Position numbers and translations under genes: made by a program. The notes under the pieces were generated by a model. The model was not told the origin of the DNA. It made no database searches and was given only the letters and a program-made list of their open reading frames with translations. From contig NZ_NPKT01000003.1 in the NCBI RefSeq assembly GCF_008329565.1, forward strand, positions 186,001-250,000: a DNA stretch of 64,000 nt. Reading direction: 5' to 3'. This DNA comes from Mycolicibacterium sp. P1-5. GTDB lineage: Bacteria; Actinomycetota; Actinomycetes; Mycobacteriales; Mycobacteriaceae. This document shows positions 8,408-16,990 of this stretch, piece by piece (position 1 is the first letter of the stretch; each line of letters starts with the position of its first letter).

Positions 8408-8506
8408 AGAGCCAACCTAGGGGAGCATTCGCGCCTGTGCCCCGAAGGGAATGACAAAACCGTGACGTTGGTGCAGGTGGAGGCTGGTGTTGGCTAACCT
8501 TTCCCT

Positions 8507-9211
8507 ATGCCGGCCCGCGTACTCATCGCCGACGACGACACCGTCGTGCGTGACGTGGTGCGTCGGTACCTCGAGCGCGACGGGTTGGAAGTGGTGGTTG
8601 CCGGTGACGGCAACGAAGCGCTGCGGGTGCTCGGAACCCAGCGCATCGACGTCGCCGTGCTGGACGTGATGATGCCCGGACCCAACGGTTTGTCGCTGTG
8701 CCGCACCCTGCGTCAGCATGGCGACTACAGCGTGCCGGTCATCCTGCTGACCGCACTCGGCGAGGAGGACGACCGCATCGCGGGGTTGGAGGCCGGCGCC
8801 GACGACTACCTGACCAAGCCGTTCAGCCCGCGTGAGCTGGCGCTGCGGGTGCGTTCGGTATTGCGGCGGGCACCGGCGCCGGCAGCGGCTCTCCCGCTGG
8901 AGATGGCGGTGGGCGACCTGACGGTCTCGACGGCGGCGCGCGCGGTGCAGATCGACGGCCGGCCGGTGGGGTTGACCAACCGCGAATTCGATCTGCTGCT
9001 GTTCTTCCTGACCCACACCGACACCGTCTTCTCCCGCGAGGAGTTGCTGCAGCAGGTGTGGCACTGGGACTTCGGTGACCTGTCGACGGTCACCGTGCAC
9101 GTCAAGCGGCTGCGGTCCAAGCTCGGCGAACACCACCGCGTACAAACGGTCTGGGGCCGTGGGTATCTGTGGCGCGGTGAGGCCGGCGGCGGTGACCGTG
9201 CCACCGCGTGA
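8507..9211 (+). CDS. OmpR/PhoB-family response regulator
   Basis: 234 aa. The receiver domain (1-120) has the acidic pocket DDD at residues 9-11, phospho-acceptor Asp53 in VLDVMMPGPN and Lys104 in DYLTKPF. The C-terminal winged-helix DNA-binding domain (about 130-230) includes LTNREFDLLLFFL and VTVHVKRLRSKLG. It overlaps the sensor kinase gene downstream, so the two form one system. No M. tuberculosis counterpart is apparent between Rv0539 and galE3, so it is accessory at this position. Target genes and stimulus unknown. Confidence 0.93.
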   Translation: MPARVLIADDDTVVRDVVRRYLERDGLEVVVAGDGNEALRVLGTQRIDVAVLDVMMPGPNGLSLCRTLRQHGDYSVPVILLTALGEEDDRIAGLEAGADDYLTKPFSPRELALRVRSVLRRAPAPAAALPLEMAVGDLTVSTAARAVQIDGRPVGLTNREFDLLLFFLTHTDTVFSREELLQQVWHWDFGDLSTVTVHVKRLRSKLGEHHRVQTVWGRGYLWRGEAGGGDRATA

Positions 9212-10220
9212 TCTTGCCCAGATCGCGGTACTGGCGCTGGCGTGCTCGCTGCCGATAGTTCTGTTGGGCGCGTTGGTGATCCGGCTGGCCCGGTCCTGGT
9301 CGATGACGGTCACGATGGTGGCGCTGGTGCTGATCCCGACGTTGGCCACGCTGACCGGTGTGCTGGGTGCCAGTGGGTTCATGATCACCAGCACCTTCGC
9401 GTCGATTGCCGTCGTCCTGCTGATCGTGGCGATCGTGACGCTGCCCGCGGCGGTGATGCTGGCGCGCTATCAGGCCCGCCGGACGGTGTGGGAGCAGGAG
9501 ATCCACGACGCCGAGCGAAAGGCCGAGCAGTCCCGGCGCCGGTTGGTGGCGTTCGTCAGCCATGACCTGCGCACGCCACTGGCCGGCATTCGCGCGTTGG
9601 CCGAGGCCATCGCCGATGGGGTGGTCAGCGACGGTGAGGTACGAGTGCAGGCCAAACACATTGAGCAGGAATCGGTTCGGCTCTCCGAGATGGTCGACGA
9701 CCTGTTCGAGATGTCGAAGATCAATGCGGGGGCGGTCCACGCACCCTACGAGAGGGTCGCGCTCGACGAGGTGGTCGACGACGTCATCGCGGCCCACCGG
9801 ATCACTGCCGAACGCGCCGGGGTGCAGCTGTCGGCGTCCGTTCCGGTCGACCCGGTGCAGGTGATCGGCAGCGATCGCGCGCTGGTGCGGGTGTTGTCCA
9901 ATCTGGTGGCGAACGCGATTGCGCACACTCCCTCGGGCGGGACGGTGACTCTCGCGCTGGGCAGCGATGCCGGCGGGGCATGGGCACGGGTGGACGACAC
10001 CGGCGTCGGCATCGACGAGGCCGACCTGCCGCGCGTCTTCGATATGGCCTATCGCGGGTCGAATGGCCGTGTGCCGCGCGAGGATTCGTCGTTACCGAGT
10101 GGCTCGGGACTGGGGCTGGCGATCGCGGCCGGGCTGGTGCACGCCCACCACGGCACGCTGTCGGCACACAACACCGCACACGGGGCGCGGTTCGAGGTCC
10201 GACTGCCGCTGTCGGAGTGA
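9192..10220 (+). CDS. Sensor histidine kinase
   Basis: Membrane kinase of about 342 aa. Three hydrophobic segments occupy residues about 8-31, 39-57 and 63-92, with almost no extracellular loop, so sensing is probably within the membrane or by a partner. The HisKA domain has the H-box FVSHDLRTPLAG with phospho-acceptor His124. The ATPase domain has the N box (NLVANAIAHT), G1 (DDTGVGID) and G2 (GSGLGLAIA). The start is within the response regulator's 3' end; GTG 9192 and GTG 9198 are both usable. Partner of the regulator just upstream. Confidence 0.9.
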   Translation: MTVPPRDLAQIAVLALACSLPIVLLGALVIRLARSWSMTVTMVALVLIPTLATLTGVLGASGFMITSTFASIAVVLLIVAIVTLPAAVMLARYQARRTVWEQEIHDAERKAEQSRRRLVAFVSHDLRTPLAGIRALAEAIADGVVSDGEVRVQAKHIEQESVRLSEMVDDLFEMSKINAGAVHAPYERVALDEVVDDVIAAHRITAERAGVQLSASVPVDPVQVIGSDRALVRVLSNLVANAIAHTPSGGTVTLALGSDAGGAWARVDDTGVGIDEADLPRVFDMAYRGSNGRVPREDSSLPSGSGLGLAIAAGLVHAHHGTLSAHNTAHGARFEVRLPLSE

Positions 10221-10229
10221 ACCGTTCGT

Positions 10230-10289
10230 CGAGATCGACGTTTTGCGGCGATCTACTCGGACTTCGTCTGCGAAACGTCGGTTTGGGCG
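10230..10289. repeat. 60-bp hairpin repeat (family B, copy 1)
   Basis: A 60-base element follows the kinase gene. Its stem pairs CGACGTTT near the left end with AAACGTCG near the right end. The same 60-base layout, without gaps, recurs at 31845-31904 with compensatory stem changes. It may act as a terminator-like RNA structure or be a mobile palindrome relic. Confidence 0.8.
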
Positions 10290-10337
10290 TAGTAGCGTGA
10301 ACACGTCGACAGTCGGCGACCTTGAACGGAGATCGAG

Positions 10338-10958
10338 ATGTCCGTAGCTCAGCGTGAACGTGCCGCCGTCGTCGCCGCCCTGCGCGACGTCGGCCCCGAC
10401 GCTCCGACCCTGTGCGATAGCTGGACAGCCCGAGACCTCGCCGCGCACTTGATGATTCGGGAGTATCGTGTCGACGCCGCGCCGGGCATCCTCATTCCGG
10501 CGTTCGCAGGGCACACCGCCAAGGTTCAGGACGCGGTCGCAGGCAACACCCGGTGGGATGACCTGGTGGAGAAGGTGGCCGCGGGTCCGCCGCTCTACTC
10601 GCCGCTGAAGCTGGTCGATTCGGTGGCCAACGTCGCGGAGATGTTCATCCACCACGAGGACATTCGGCGCGCCCAGCCGGGCTGGGAGCCGCGCGCCCTC
10701 GACGCCGAGCTGACCGGCAAGCTGCGCCGCACTCTCGGCTTGATGGCCCGGCTGACGCTGGCCAAGATGCCGGCCCGGGTGCAGTTGCGCACGCCCGACG
10801 GGGAGACCGTGCTGACCGCGGGCCGCGGGCCGGCCGTGACGGTGACCGGCGATCCCCAGGAGCTGCTGCTGTTCGCGACCGGGCGGCTGGCCCACGTCGA
10901 CTTCAGTGGTGACCCGTCGGACGTCCAAGCCGTGAAGGCGGCGCCGAAGGGGCTGTAA
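10338..10958 (+). CDS. TIGR03085-type protein, DinB/mycothiol-dependent isomerase fold
   Basis: 206-aa protein. The N-terminal four-helix part (RERAAVVAALRDVGPDAPTLC, SWTARDLAAHLMIRE) is typical of the MDMPI/DinB fold; a metal-binding His triad is expected, with His in AAHL and in the FIHHEDIRRA segment near residues 98-100. A C-terminal SCP2-like half (VQLRTPDGETVL onward) ends in the HVDFSGDP region. Members are thought to use mycothiol or act as metal-dependent transferases. ATG 10338 follows a purine-rich ACGGAGAT site. The substrate cannot be read. Confidence 0.8.
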   Translation: MSVAQRERAAVVAALRDVGPDAPTLCDSWTARDLAAHLMIREYRVDAAPGILIPAFAGHTAKVQDAVAGNTRWDDLVEKVAAGPPLYSPLKLVDSVANVAEMFIHHEDIRRAQPGWEPRALDAELTGKLRRTLGLMARLTLAKMPARVQLRTPDGETVLTAGRGPAVTVTGDPQELLLFATGRLAHVDFSGDPSDVQAVKAAPKGL

Positions 10959-12083
10959 TCAGTCGCCGAGTGATCGGCTCAGCCGCTCCGCGGCGGCCAG
11001 ATAATCCTCGATGAATTCCAAGACCACCTCGCGGGCCGGCTTGACCTTGTTCATCAGCCCGACACCCTGGCCGACGAAATACGTCGCGAGCGCCTGAGCA
11101 CCCGGATGGCCGCCCTCGGCCAGTTTGTCGATCCGGCGCAGCACCGGCTCGGCGATCATGTTCTGCAACGGCAACGGCAGCGGTCGACGACCGCCCTCGT
11201 GCGGCGCCCACGCATCGGTCCAGTCCGAAACCAGTTGGCGGGACGGCTTTCCCGTGCGTCCGGCCGACCGGACTGTATCCCGCGACGTCGCGGCGAGGAA
11301 CTTCTGCACCGTGTACGGCGCGGTCTCGGCTTCTTCGGTGGTCAGCCACACCGAGCCGGTCCAGGCGCCGGCGGCACCGAGGGCCACCGACGCGGCCATC
11401 TGCCGACCCGTCACGATCCCGCCGGCCGCCAGCACGGGAACCTCGCGGATCGGCTTGATCGCTTCCAGCACCTCGGGGATGAGCACCAGAGTCGTCACCT
11501 CGCCGCAGTGACCGCCGGCCTCGGTGCCCTGCGCGACGATCAGGTCGACGCCGGCGTTGACCTGTTTGATGGCATGCTCCTTGGCGCCGACCAGCGCGGC
11601 GACCGGAATGCCGGTCTGCTTGCCTGCCTCGATCATGTAATCCGGCGGGACGCCGAGTGCATTGGCCATCAACTTGATCGGATGATCCAGTGCCACGTCG
11701 AGCAGGCTCGCGCCGGTGTCACCGCTCAGCGAGGACGTGGCCAACCGCGGCTGATCGCTGATGTCGATGTCGTGCGCGGTCAGCAGGTCGTTGATGAAGC
11801 CGCGGAAGTCCTCGGGGATGCGATCGGCGAGCTGACCGAACGACAGGTTCTCGCCCTTGCCCTCGAACTTCGCCGGCACGATGATGTCCACGCCGTAGGA
11901 CTTGCCCTTCACCTGCTCGTCGATCCAGCTGAGTTCGCGGTGGAGCTGATCGGGGGTGTAGGCGGTGCCGCCCAAGACGCCGAAGCCGCCCGCGTTGGTG
12001 ACCGCGGCGACAACGTCGCGGCAGTGGCTGAACGCGAACAAGGGAAACTCGATGCCGAACTGGTCGCAGATCTCAGTCTTCAC
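10959..12083 (-). CDS. Nitronate monooxygenase-like flavoprotein (2-nitropropane dioxygenase family)
   Basis: FMN-dependent TIM-barrel enzyme of about 374 aa. Family features are GGFGVLGG near residue 35, IVAQGTEAGGHCGE (FMN phosphate and catalytic-loop region) near residue 185, VPVLAAGGIVTGRQMAAS near 216 and GAAGAWTGSVWLTT near 234. GTG 12083 (VKTEICDQFGIEFPLF) is the sensible start; longer forms run into the ahpD terminator hairpin. It may detoxify nitroalkanes or be a CoA-ester oxidoreductase like other mycobacterial paralogues; these cannot be separated by sequence reading. Confidence 0.82.
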   Translation of the reverse strand: MKTEICDQFGIEFPLFAFSHCRDVVAAVTNAGGFGVLGGTAYTPDQLHRELSWIDEQVKGKSYGVDIIVPAKFEGKGENLSFGQLADRIPEDFRGFINDLLTAHDIDISDQPRLATSSLSGDTGASLLDVALDHPIKLMANALGVPPDYMIEAGKQTGIPVAALVGAKEHAIKQVNAGVDLIVAQGTEAGGHCGEVTTLVLIPEVLEAIKPIREVPVLAAGGIVTGRQMAASVALGAAGAWTGSVWLTTEEAETAPYTVQKFLAATSRDTVRSAGRTGKPSRQLVSDWTDAWAPHEGGRRPLPLPLQNMIAEPVLRRIDKLAEGGHPGAQALATYFVGQGVGLMNKVKPAREVVLEFIEDYLAAAERLSRSLGD

Positions 12084-12100
12084 CGGCCCAGTATGCGCTT

Positions 12101-12140
12101 GAGCCCCTTCCCAACCAACTACCGGGTTGGGAAGGGGCTC
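12101..12140 (-). terminator. Strong hairpin after ahpD
   Basis: A perfect 16-bp inverted repeat (12101-12116 with 12125-12140) with an 8-base loop lies 15 bp after the ahpD stop, on the side where ahpCD transcripts end. It has no clear U-tract, as is usual for actinobacterial terminators. It separates ahpCD from the nitronate monooxygenase-like gene on the same strand. Confidence 0.75.
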
Positions 12141-12154
12141 GAGCCGCAATTCGA

Positions 12155-12688
12155 TCAGGCGGTGGCGAGCGCCTGCGTGGTGAGCAGGGCCTGCGCGACC
12201 CCGGACACGATCGACGCGACCCGGATGGCCTCGAAGATCGCCGTCCGCGAGACGTCGGCGTCCCGGAGTTCCTTCTCATGGGCGGCCAGGCACTGATCAC
12301 ATCCGTTGATGGCGGATACCGCCAGCGACCACAGCTCGAAGTCGGCCTTGGCCACGCCCGGATTGGCGATGATGTTCATCCGCAGCCCGGCCCGCAGGTC
12401 GTCATAGCGATCCTCGAGCTGATGCTTGGTGCGGTAGAAGACGTTGTTCATCCCCATGATCGCGGCCGCGCCCAGCGCGGCGTGATACGCCTCTTCCGAC
12501 AGCACATCCAGGGCGTCCTCGGTGATCTCGCGCAGCAGCTGCTCGGACTTGGTCGCCGCGGCGGTGGCCACCAGCGCGCCCCAGAGTTGCTGTTCGGTCA
12601 GCTCCGTCGAGCGGACGATGCTGCCCAGGTTGAGCTTGAGATCTTTGGCGTACTCGGGCAATGCTTCTTTAACGGCGTCGATGCTCAT
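12155..12688 (-). CDS. ahpD: Alkyl hydroperoxide reductase AhpD
   Basis: 177-aa carboxymuconolactone-decarboxylase-fold peroxidase and adaptor. In M. tuberculosis it passes electrons from lipoamide (Lpd/DlaT) to AhpC. The catalytic CDQC motif (Cys130, Cys133), His137 and Glu118 match the positions known for the M. tuberculosis enzyme, and the length is the same. It starts two bases after the ahpC stop, so the two are one operon, with a strong hairpin after the stop. Confidence 0.96.
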   Translation of the reverse strand: MSIDAVKEALPEYAKDLKLNLGSIVRSTELTEQQLWGALVATAAATKSEQLLREITEDALDVLSEEAYHAALGAAAIMGMNNVFYRTKHQLEDRYDDLRAGLRMNIIANPGVAKADFELWSLAVSAINGCDQCLAAHEKELRDADVSRTAIFEAIRVASIVSGVAQALLTTQALATA

Positions 12689-12690
12689 GC

Positions 12691-13278
12691 TCAGACCGCC
12701 TCGGCCAGCAGGTCGCCGGCGTCAATGGTCGGGTCGCCCTTCTTCCAGTTGCACGCGCACAACTCGTCGGACTGCAGCGCGTCGAGCACCCTCAGCACCT
12801 CGTCGACGTTGCGGCCGACCGATCCCGCGGTCACCGACACGAACTGAATCTCGTTGTTCGGGTCGACGATGAACGTGGCACGATCGGCGACACCATCGGC
12901 GTTGAGCACGCCCGTCGCCAAGCACAGCTCGCGCTTGAGGTCGGACAACATCGGGAACGGCAGCTTCTTGAGATCCTCGTGCTGGGCACGCCACTGGAAG
13001 TGCACGAACTCGTTGTCGACCGAGACGCCGAGCACCTGCGCGTCGCGATCCTCGAACTCGTCGTTGAGCTTGCCGAACGCGGCAATCTCAGTCGGGCAGA
13101 CGAACGTGAAGTCCTTGGGCCAGAAGAAGATAATGCGCCACTTGCCCGGGTTGTCCGAGCTCGTCACCTGAATGAAATAATCGTCGGGCTGCTTGGCGTC
13201 GACCTTGGACAGGTCACCGCCGACAACCGCCTTGAGGTCGTAAGCCGGGAACTGATCCCCGATTGTCAACAGAGCCAT
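12691..13278 (-). CDS. ahpC: Alkyl hydroperoxide reductase AhpC (peroxiredoxin)
   Basis: Cytosolic typical two-Cys peroxiredoxin, 195 aa, reducing hydrogen peroxide, organic peroxides and peroxynitrite. The peroxidatic Cys61 is in FTFVCPTE. Cys174 and Cys176 near the C-terminus (DELCACNW) match the three-Cys arrangement of M. tuberculosis AhpC. ATG 13278 has AAGGAG at 13290-13295. ahpD follows directly. Unusually, there is no divergent oxyR beside it; the upstream gene is a sugar epimerase. A near-palindrome sits 24 bp before the start. Confidence 0.97.
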   Translation of the reverse strand: MALLTIGDQFPAYDLKAVVGGDLSKVDAKQPDDYFIQVTSSDNPGKWRIIFFWPKDFTFVCPTEIAAFGKLNDEFEDRDAQVLGVSVDNEFVHFQWRAQHEDLKKLPFPMLSDLKRELCLATGVLNADGVADRATFIVDPNNEIQFVSVTAGSVGRNVDEVLRVLDALQSDELCACNWKKGDPTIDAGDLLAEAV

Positions 13279-13301
13279 GATTGTCACCACTCCTTGAATA
13301 G

Positions 13302-13326
13302 CTAAATTGGAACAAGTCCAGATTAG
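13302..13326 (-). promoter_or_regulatory. Candidate operator upstream of ahpC
   Basis: Two 10-bp arms (13302-13311 and 13317-13326) match as an inverted repeat at 8 of 10 positions around a 5-base spacer. The segment is clearly AT-richer than its surroundings and lies just upstream of the ahpC ribosome site. It could be an operator for a Fur/CatR-like or LysR-type peroxide regulator; which one cannot be said. Confidence 0.4.
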
Positions 13327-13450
13327 GTTAACGACGGACCCGTTGGCCAGGCCTTTCGGCCTGAAGGTGACGATTGTCACCCGTTCCGGGGACAGCGGTC
13401 ACCGCGGGCTAAATACCCACGGAGGGAAGGGATTTACGGTGTGGCGCGGC

Positions 13451-14482
13451 TCACTCCCGCAGCGGGGCGAACGCGAAGTCCCGCAGACCCCGGTCAGGGT
13501 CGACCTGGGCGCGGAAACCGAGCGATTCGGTTGCTTGCGCCGGGTCGGCGACGATATGACGGACATCCCCGCTGCGATACTCGCCGGTCACCACCGGCGA
13601 CGGACCACCCCGGGCTTCGCAGATCCGCGTCGCGACGGTCATGATCGAGATCGGCCGCCCCGAGCAGACGTTGGCAGCCAGGAAGCCGCCCGCCTCCGAG
13701 CGCACGGATGCGACGTTGGCGGCCGCGACATCGTCGACGTGAACGAAATCCCTCATCTGCCCGCCATCTTCGAAAACCCTTGGTGGTTCACCTTTTTCCA
13801 GCGATGACCGGAAGATCGCGGCTACCCCCGAATAGGGGGTGTCCCGGGGCATCCCCGGGCCGTACACATTGTGATAGCGCAGCGCGACGACCGAGCCGCC
13901 CGTCGACTCGGCCCAAGCCTGCGCGTAATGCTCCTGGGCTGCCTTGCTGGCGGCGTACAGGCTGCGCGGACGCAGCGCAGCGTCCTCGCCCACCAGCTGC
14001 CAGGCCAGCTCCTCCCCGCCAACCGGGCAGCGGTGCTCGAACACACCGGCATCGAGATCGGCCCGGCTGCGCGGCAGCGGATCGACGGCGCCATGCTCCG
14101 GGCACCGGTATCCGCCCTGGCCGTACACCACCATCGACGACGCCAATACCAGTCGCTGTACCCCGGCGGCGAACATCTGCGCCAGCAGTACCGCGGTGCC
14201 GTAATCGTTGTGACTCGCGTAGGACGGCGCGTCGGCGGCGTTGACACCCGCGCCGACCACTGCGGCCTGATGACACACGACATCGATCCCGGACAGCAAC
14301 GGCGCCAACGCATCCGCGTCACGCACGTCGACCCGGTAGATGCCCTCGGGCAGCTCGGCACCGGATCCGTGCGCGGCGTCGAGCATCACGTCGACCGCGA
14401 CCACCTCGTGCCCGTCAGCCAGCAAGGCGTCGTGCACCCGGCTTCCGATGAACCCGGCGGCGCCGGTGAGCAGGACCCTCAC
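13451..14482 (-). CDS. NAD-dependent sugar epimerase/dehydratase, Rv0536 (galE3)-like
   Basis: Extended short-chain dehydrogenase, 343 aa. The NAD-binding GAAGFIGSRV is near residues 7-16, the catalytic Tyr/Lys pair is in SLYAASKAAQEHY near residue 174, and the substrate-side strand RYHNVYGPGMPRDTPYSG follows. It probably epimerises or dehydrates a nucleotide sugar; the exact sugar is unknown. ATG 14482 overlaps the stop of the phosphorylase gene (ATGA), and the same pair (Rv0535-Rv0536) occurs in M. tuberculosis. Confidence 0.87.
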   Translation of the reverse strand: MRVLLTGAAGFIGSRVHDALLADGHEVVAVDVMLDAAHGSGAELPEGIYRVDVRDADALAPLLSGIDVVCHQAAVVGAGVNAADAPSYASHNDYGTAVLLAQMFAAGVQRLVLASSMVVYGQGGYRCPEHGAVDPLPRSRADLDAGVFEHRCPVGGEELAWQLVGEDAALRPRSLYAASKAAQEHYAQAWAESTGGSVVALRYHNVYGPGMPRDTPYSGVAAIFRSSLEKGEPPRVFEDGGQMRDFVHVDDVAAANVASVRSEAGGFLAANVCSGRPISIMTVATRICEARGGPSPVVTGEYRSGDVRHIVADPAQATESLGFRAQVDPDRGLRDFAFAPLRE

Positions 14483-15255
14483 GGTAGATCGAACGGCAAC
14501 TCGACACCTTCGTGGGCAAGGCAGTGCTCACAAACGCGGTCGGAGGCCACCTGGTCGATCGCTTCGAGGACCAACTGCTTGAACGGCCCCATATTCTTCT
14601 CGAACTCTGCGAAGACGTCGACTGCGCGCACACCCGCCCCGACATCCACGCCGGCATCCAGGTCGGTCACCAAAGCTATTGCCGCGTAACACATCTCGAG
14701 CTCACGGGCGAGCACCGCCTCAGGATAGCCGGTCATGTTGATCAGGCTGAAGCCTTCACGCGCGAACCACTGGCTCTCGGCGCGGGTGGAGAACCGTGGT
14801 CCCTGCACCACCACCATGGTGCCGCCGTCGACCACGCCGGGCAGACCGGTAACCGCCGAGCGCAGCGTCGGGCAGTACGGGTCGGCGAACCCGACATGGA
14901 TACCGCCGGCGTCGAAGTAGGTGTCCAGGCGCCCGCGGGTCCGGTCCACCAACTGATCGGGGACGACGATGGCTCCCGGACCCAGCTCGGGTGTGAGGCT
15001 GCCGACCGCGCACGGCCCGAACACCCGTCGCACGCCGAGGGCGCGCAATGCCCACATGTTGGCCTGGTAAGGCACCTTGTGGGGCGAGAACTCGTGACTC
15101 ATACCGTGCCGGGGCAGGAAGGCCACCTCGTGCTGGCCGACGCGTCCGACCGTGATCGGCGCACTCGGCTCGCCGTAGGGCGTATCCAGGTTGACGCTGC
15201 GCGCGTCGGGTCCGAAGAAGGTGTAGAAACCGCTGCCGCCGATGACTCCGAGCAT
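14479..15255 (-). CDS. mtnP: S-methyl-5'-thioadenosine phosphorylase
   Basis: Cleaves methylthioadenosine with phosphate to adenine and methylthioribose-1-phosphate in methionine and polyamine salvage. 258 aa. Family motifs: N-terminal IGGSGFY, FLPRHGMSHEFSPHKVPYQANM with the phosphate-binding RH near residue 49, and the purine/ribose site NMTGYPEAVLARELEMCY near residues 173-190. It matches Rv0535. A strictly purine-nucleoside phosphorylase role is less likely given the PHKVPYQANM loop. Confidence 0.9.
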   Translation of the reverse strand: MLGVIGGSGFYTFFGPDARSVNLDTPYGEPSAPITVGRVGQHEVAFLPRHGMSHEFSPHKVPYQANMWALRALGVRRVFGPCAVGSLTPELGPGAIVVPDQLVDRTRGRLDTYFDAGGIHVGFADPYCPTLRSAVTGLPGVVDGGTMVVVQGPRFSTRAESQWFAREGFSLINMTGYPEAVLARELEMCYAAIALVTDLDAGVDVGAGVRAVDVFAEFEKNMGPFKQLVLEAIDQVASDRVCEHCLAHEGVELPFDLP

Positions 15256-15275
15256 TCGACCATTGTGCAGGCCGT

Positions 15276-15857
15276 TCAGATTTCGGCGGCGCCGATCCCG
15301 TCAGTGGCCTTCAACCGGGCACTGATCCGTCGGCAACCGTCCCCGAGGGCGATCATCTGCCTCCTGCTCAGCTCATCGAGGAAGTGCGCGCGCACCACTC
15401 GGGCGTAGGTCTCCAGCGATGCGGCAGTCAGCCGGAGGCCATCCCGAGTGATCGTCGCCAGCACCCGTCGGCCGTCGTCGCTGCTGGCCTCCCGGTCGAC
15501 CAGGCGGCGCCGCTCGAGACGCTGAATCTGTTGGGTCAGCGCACTCGGGGTGACCATCAGCATCTCGGCCAGCGCACCCATGAGACTCGGGCCATGACCT
15601 TTCAGATGCGCCAGCAGTTGGACATCGGCCAGACTCAGTTGATGATGTTGCGTCAACGTGCGATTGACCGCCGAGTGCAACGCCATCGCCACTGATTCGA
15701 AATGCACCCACGCGCCGGCCTCGACGTCATCAAAGCCGAGCTTCACATACCGCTGCTGGGTCGACCGGAAGCCCTCGCCCGACCGCAACGCAGGCTGCGA
15801 CAGCGGGTCCTCCGCCCATTGGGCAGAGGACCCGTCGTCCGCATCGTCATGATGCAT
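15276..15857 (-). CDS. MarR-family transcriptional regulator
   Basis: 193 aa, with a winged helix-turn-helix of the MarR type: LSLADVQLLAHLKGHGPSLMG (helices), MLMVTPSALTQQIQRLERRRLV (recognition helix, residues about 98-119) and the wing SDDGRRVLATITRDG. The N-terminal 30 residues are polar. It lies 20 bp upstream of the phosphorylase gene on the same strand, and only 8 bp after the secreted-protein gene stop. Likely targets are these neighbours or itself, but no operator is evident. Confidence 0.85.
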   Translation of the reverse strand: MHHDDADDGSSAQWAEDPLSQPALRSGEGFRSTQQRYVKLGFDDVEAGAWVHFESVAMALHSAVNRTLTQHHQLSLADVQLLAHLKGHGPSLMGALAEMLMVTPSALTQQIQRLERRRLVDREASSDDGRRVLATITRDGLRLTAASLETYARVVRAHFLDELSRRQMIALGDGCRRISARLKATDGIGAAEI

Positions 15858-15865
15858 CGGGTGGT

Positions 15866-16990
15866 CTACCCGGCTGCGCTCCCACCGCCCGCGCGACCAG
15901 ATCGGGCTTGCGGCCGCTCGCTCTTGGCAGCGGTTGACTTCTTGGCACCGGACGACTTCTTGCCGGTGGCGTCGGACTTGGCGCCTGCCCTTCGCGAGCC
16001 GGCGACACCCGTGTTCGACGATCCGGACTTATCGGTGGTGGCGTCGGTGGAGCTGGTCGAATCGGTCGAATCGGTCGTCTCCGTGCCGGCAGCAGCTTGC
16101 AGACTGGCGGCAGGCTTGGCGATCCGCGCCGCCGCAGGCGGTGCCGGTGCGCCGATCGCAGTGGCGATCGTCCGCGGAATCGTCACCAGCAACGTATAAG
16201 CGAGCCCTGCGTTGTAACCGCTCGCATCCGGTGGAGTCAGAAGGCCGGGCATGATCGAGCCACCTGGCGGCGAATAACCGTTGATGACGGCGCCCAACAG
16301 TGTCGGCGGCAGGTTGAACAACGCCACCGCGGCAGCGGTGTAGTCGCCGGCTCCGAGTGAATCGACGATGACCTGCGCGCTGTCGCCAGTCGCCTGGATC
16401 ACCCCGGTCGGGGGACCAATCGCAGCCAGCAGAACGTTGAACAGGGTTTCGATGCCGGTGACGGACTTGACCGCGGCAGTCAGGTTGTCGGTGATCGTTC
16501 CGGGGACCTCCATCACCGCAAAGAACGGCTCGCCGACCGCGAGGACACCTTGGACCCACGAGTAGTTGATGGTGCCGGCTGCCTCCGACGGGTGGCCCGC
16601 TGCGATCTGCTGGGCCGCCGTTTTGAGGTCCTCAGGCAGCGTCACGCTCAGATAGCCGTACAAACCCGTGGCAGCGCCGCCGAGCGCGGTCGACAGGATG
16701 TCGCCGTAACCAATCCAGTTCTGTGCCGCTTGCCTGGCAACCGGCACTGGATCGGCCAGCAACGCCGTACCAAGAACGCCGGCGTTGGTGACGGCCCCGG
16801 TGAGGAGATCAACCCACGGGGCGATGAGGCTGGGCAACGCGGCAAGTTCGACCGAGGCGTTCGAAACTGCAGCAGGGACATTGATTTCCGAGAACGGCAG
16901 GGCGACTGGGTGAATCGGGGCCAGGGCGATGGCACCGGCTCCGACCATCGCTACCCCAGTCACAACGGTTGACCGCACAGCTATGTGCAT
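15866..16990 (-). CDS. Secreted alanine-rich protein with a basic C-terminal tail
   Basis: 374-aa protein with an N-terminal signal peptide (MHIAVRSTVVTGVAMVGAGA, cleavage after residue about 28). The body is Ala/Gly/Pro-rich with repeated short hydrophobic helices, like several abundant exported mycobacterial proteins of unknown role. The tail (about 310-374) is a Thr/Ser/Asp stretch followed by a Lys/Arg/Ser-rich end, suggesting contact with anionic cell-wall material. Start ATG 16990 follows a GAGGGAGT ribosome site. The PE or PPE motif is absent. Function unknown. Confidence 0.7.
   Translation of the reverse strand: MHIAVRSTVVTGVAMVGAGAIALAPIHPVALPFSEINVPAAVSNASVELAALPSLIAPWVDLLTGAVTNAGVLGTALLADPVPVARQAAQNWIGYGDILSTALGGAATGLYGYLSVTLPEDLKTAAQQIAAGHPSEAAGTINYSWVQGVLAVGEPFFAVMEVPGTITDNLTAAVKSVTGIETLFNVLLAAIGPPTGVIQATGDSAQVIVDSLGAGDYTAAAVALFNLPPTLLGAVINGYSPPGGSIMPGLLTPPDASGYNAGLAYTLLVTIPRTIATAIGAPAPPAAARIAKPAASLQAAAGTETTDSTDSTSSTDATTDKSGSSNTGVAGSRRAGAKSDATGKKSSGAKKSTAAKSERPQARSGRAGGGSAAG

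Noticed and set aside
15866..16990. PE, PPE or PGRS family protein
   Set aside because: The N-terminus is a normal signal peptide and has neither the PE nor the PPE motif; only the alanine/glycine richness is similar.
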